Part shown: positions 63,715-64,000 of the stretch, in pieces | Layout of the letters: the number at the start of each line of letters is the position of its first letter | Numbering within the stretch: the stretch's first letter is position 1 | From: Betaproteobacteria bacterium | Lineage (GTDB): Bacteria > Pseudomonadota > Gammaproteobacteria > Burkholderiales > JAEUOS01 | Assembly: GCA_028292405.1 (NCBI GenBank) | Contig: JAQGMJ010000011.1 | Location: 36,230-100,229 of the forward strand | Reading direction: 5' to 3' | Length of the DNA stretch: 64,000 bases | Made by a program: the position numbers and the translations under genes | The notes under the pieces: generated by a model | Seen by the model: only the letters and a program-made list of their open reading frames with translations | Told to the model about the DNA's origin: nothing | The model's database searches: none

Positions 63715-63745
63715 GCGCGTCGCCTTGAGGCACGCGCCCTTTTTG
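63715..63745 (+). terminator. Terminator after the DUF4337 gene
   Basis: GCGCGT-(C)-GCC, loop TTGA and GGC-ACGCGC pair over 9 bp with one bulged C, followed by CCTTTTTG. It separates the folA unit from the decarboxylase gene. Confidence 0.5.
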
Positions 63746-63783
63746 TTGGCCGCGCGATTCCGTGCCGGCCATGGAGATGCTTG

Positions 63784-64000
63784 ATGAAATTCCGCTTTCC
63801 CGTCGTCATCATCGATGAGGACTTCCGCTCCGAAAACACCTCGGGCCTGGGCATCCGCGCGCTGGCCGAAGCGATCGAGAAGGAAGGGATGGAAATCCTC
63901 GGCGTCACCAGCTACGGCGACCTCTCGCAGTTCGCCCAGCAGCAGTCGCGCGCTTCCGCCTTCATCCTGTCGATCGACGACGAGGAATTCACCCCCGGCC
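63784..64000 (+). CDS. Arg/Lys/Orn decarboxylase, N-terminal part (cut by window)
   Basis: The first 72 residues are present. MKFRFPVVIIDEDFRSENTS, LAEAIEKEGMEILGVTSYGD and FILSIDDEEF match the CheY-like N-terminal domain of the large fold-I pyridoxal-phosphate decarboxylases for lysine, arginine or ornithine. The active-site Lys region lies beyond the window. ATG 63784 follows GGAGA. Which amino acid it acts on cannot be told. Confidence 0.85.
   Translation, partial: MKFRFPVVIIDEDFRSENTSGLGIRALAEAIEKEGMEILGVTSYGDLSQFAQQQSRASAFILSIDDEEFTPG

Overview
The window is high-GC DNA with proteobacterial gene content that fits a betaproteobacterium best (Burkholderiales-like): a GntR regulator next to a malate dehydrogenase, a CitE-like lyase and AcnA, a Bug-type solute receptor, several branched-chain amino acid (LIV) type ABC cassettes and CaiB-type CoA-transferases. 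The genus is inferred, not shown. Genes are dense, with many ATGA or GTGA stop/start overlaps. No intact insertion sequence, phage, CRISPR array or rRNA was seen.

Region 1 (1-10.2 kb) is central carbon metabolism. A GntR regulator cut by the window edge is divergent from mdh, with a perfect 22-bp palindrome between them. Then come a CitE-like lyase, prpB and prpC, a lipoprotein gene, prpD and acnA: TCA-cycle genes with a methylcitrate (propionyl-CoA) pathway set between them. Rho-independent terminators follow prpD and acnA. Region 2 (10.2-19 kb) holds single genes: a frameshifted Imm32-like immunity gene, a serine hydrolase, a RidA protein, a YcaQ-type DNA glycosylase, dgkA, a PIN protein, a class II aldolase, yaaA and an L-2-hydroxyglutarate oxidase-like flavoprotein.

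Region 3 (19-26.6 kb) is a minus-strand cluster of a CocE/NonD hydrolase, livHMGF without a binding protein, and an amidohydrolase with an odd Cys/His plus histone-like N-terminus; a 3-hydroxyisobutyrate dehydrogenase-like gene is divergent from it. Region 4 (26.6-31.8 kb) has gltX followed by tRNA-Ala and tRNA-Glu, a divergent tRNA-Val, a PAS-GGDEF-EAL protein and an unknown protein made of two copies of one 47-residue motif. Region 5 (32.1-41.7 kb) is a second livHMGF cassette, a LysR regulator, a CoA-transferase, an HMG-CoA lyase-like enzyme and a Bug receptor, converging on a MaoC/MATE pair whose promoter carries two matching palindromes. Together these look like uptake, CoA activation and cleavage of an organic acid.

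Region 6 (41.9-50.8 kb) has a tight operon of a 2Fe-2S/FAD reductase, an ACT-domain protein and a UPF0210 protein, then an epimerase-like gene, a YdcF/ElyC protein, rmuC, a truncated globin and an FtsX-like permease. Region 7 (51-56 kb) is a third LIV cassette, complete with a binding protein and a hairpin between binding-protein and permease genes. Region 8 (56-64 kb) has a DUF4126 protein, a PilZ-like candidate c-di-GMP effector, a receiver-Ser/Thr kinase fusion behind a 21-bp tandem repeat, thyA and folA, envelope-associated small proteins, a DUF4337 protein and the start of a basic amino acid decarboxylase.
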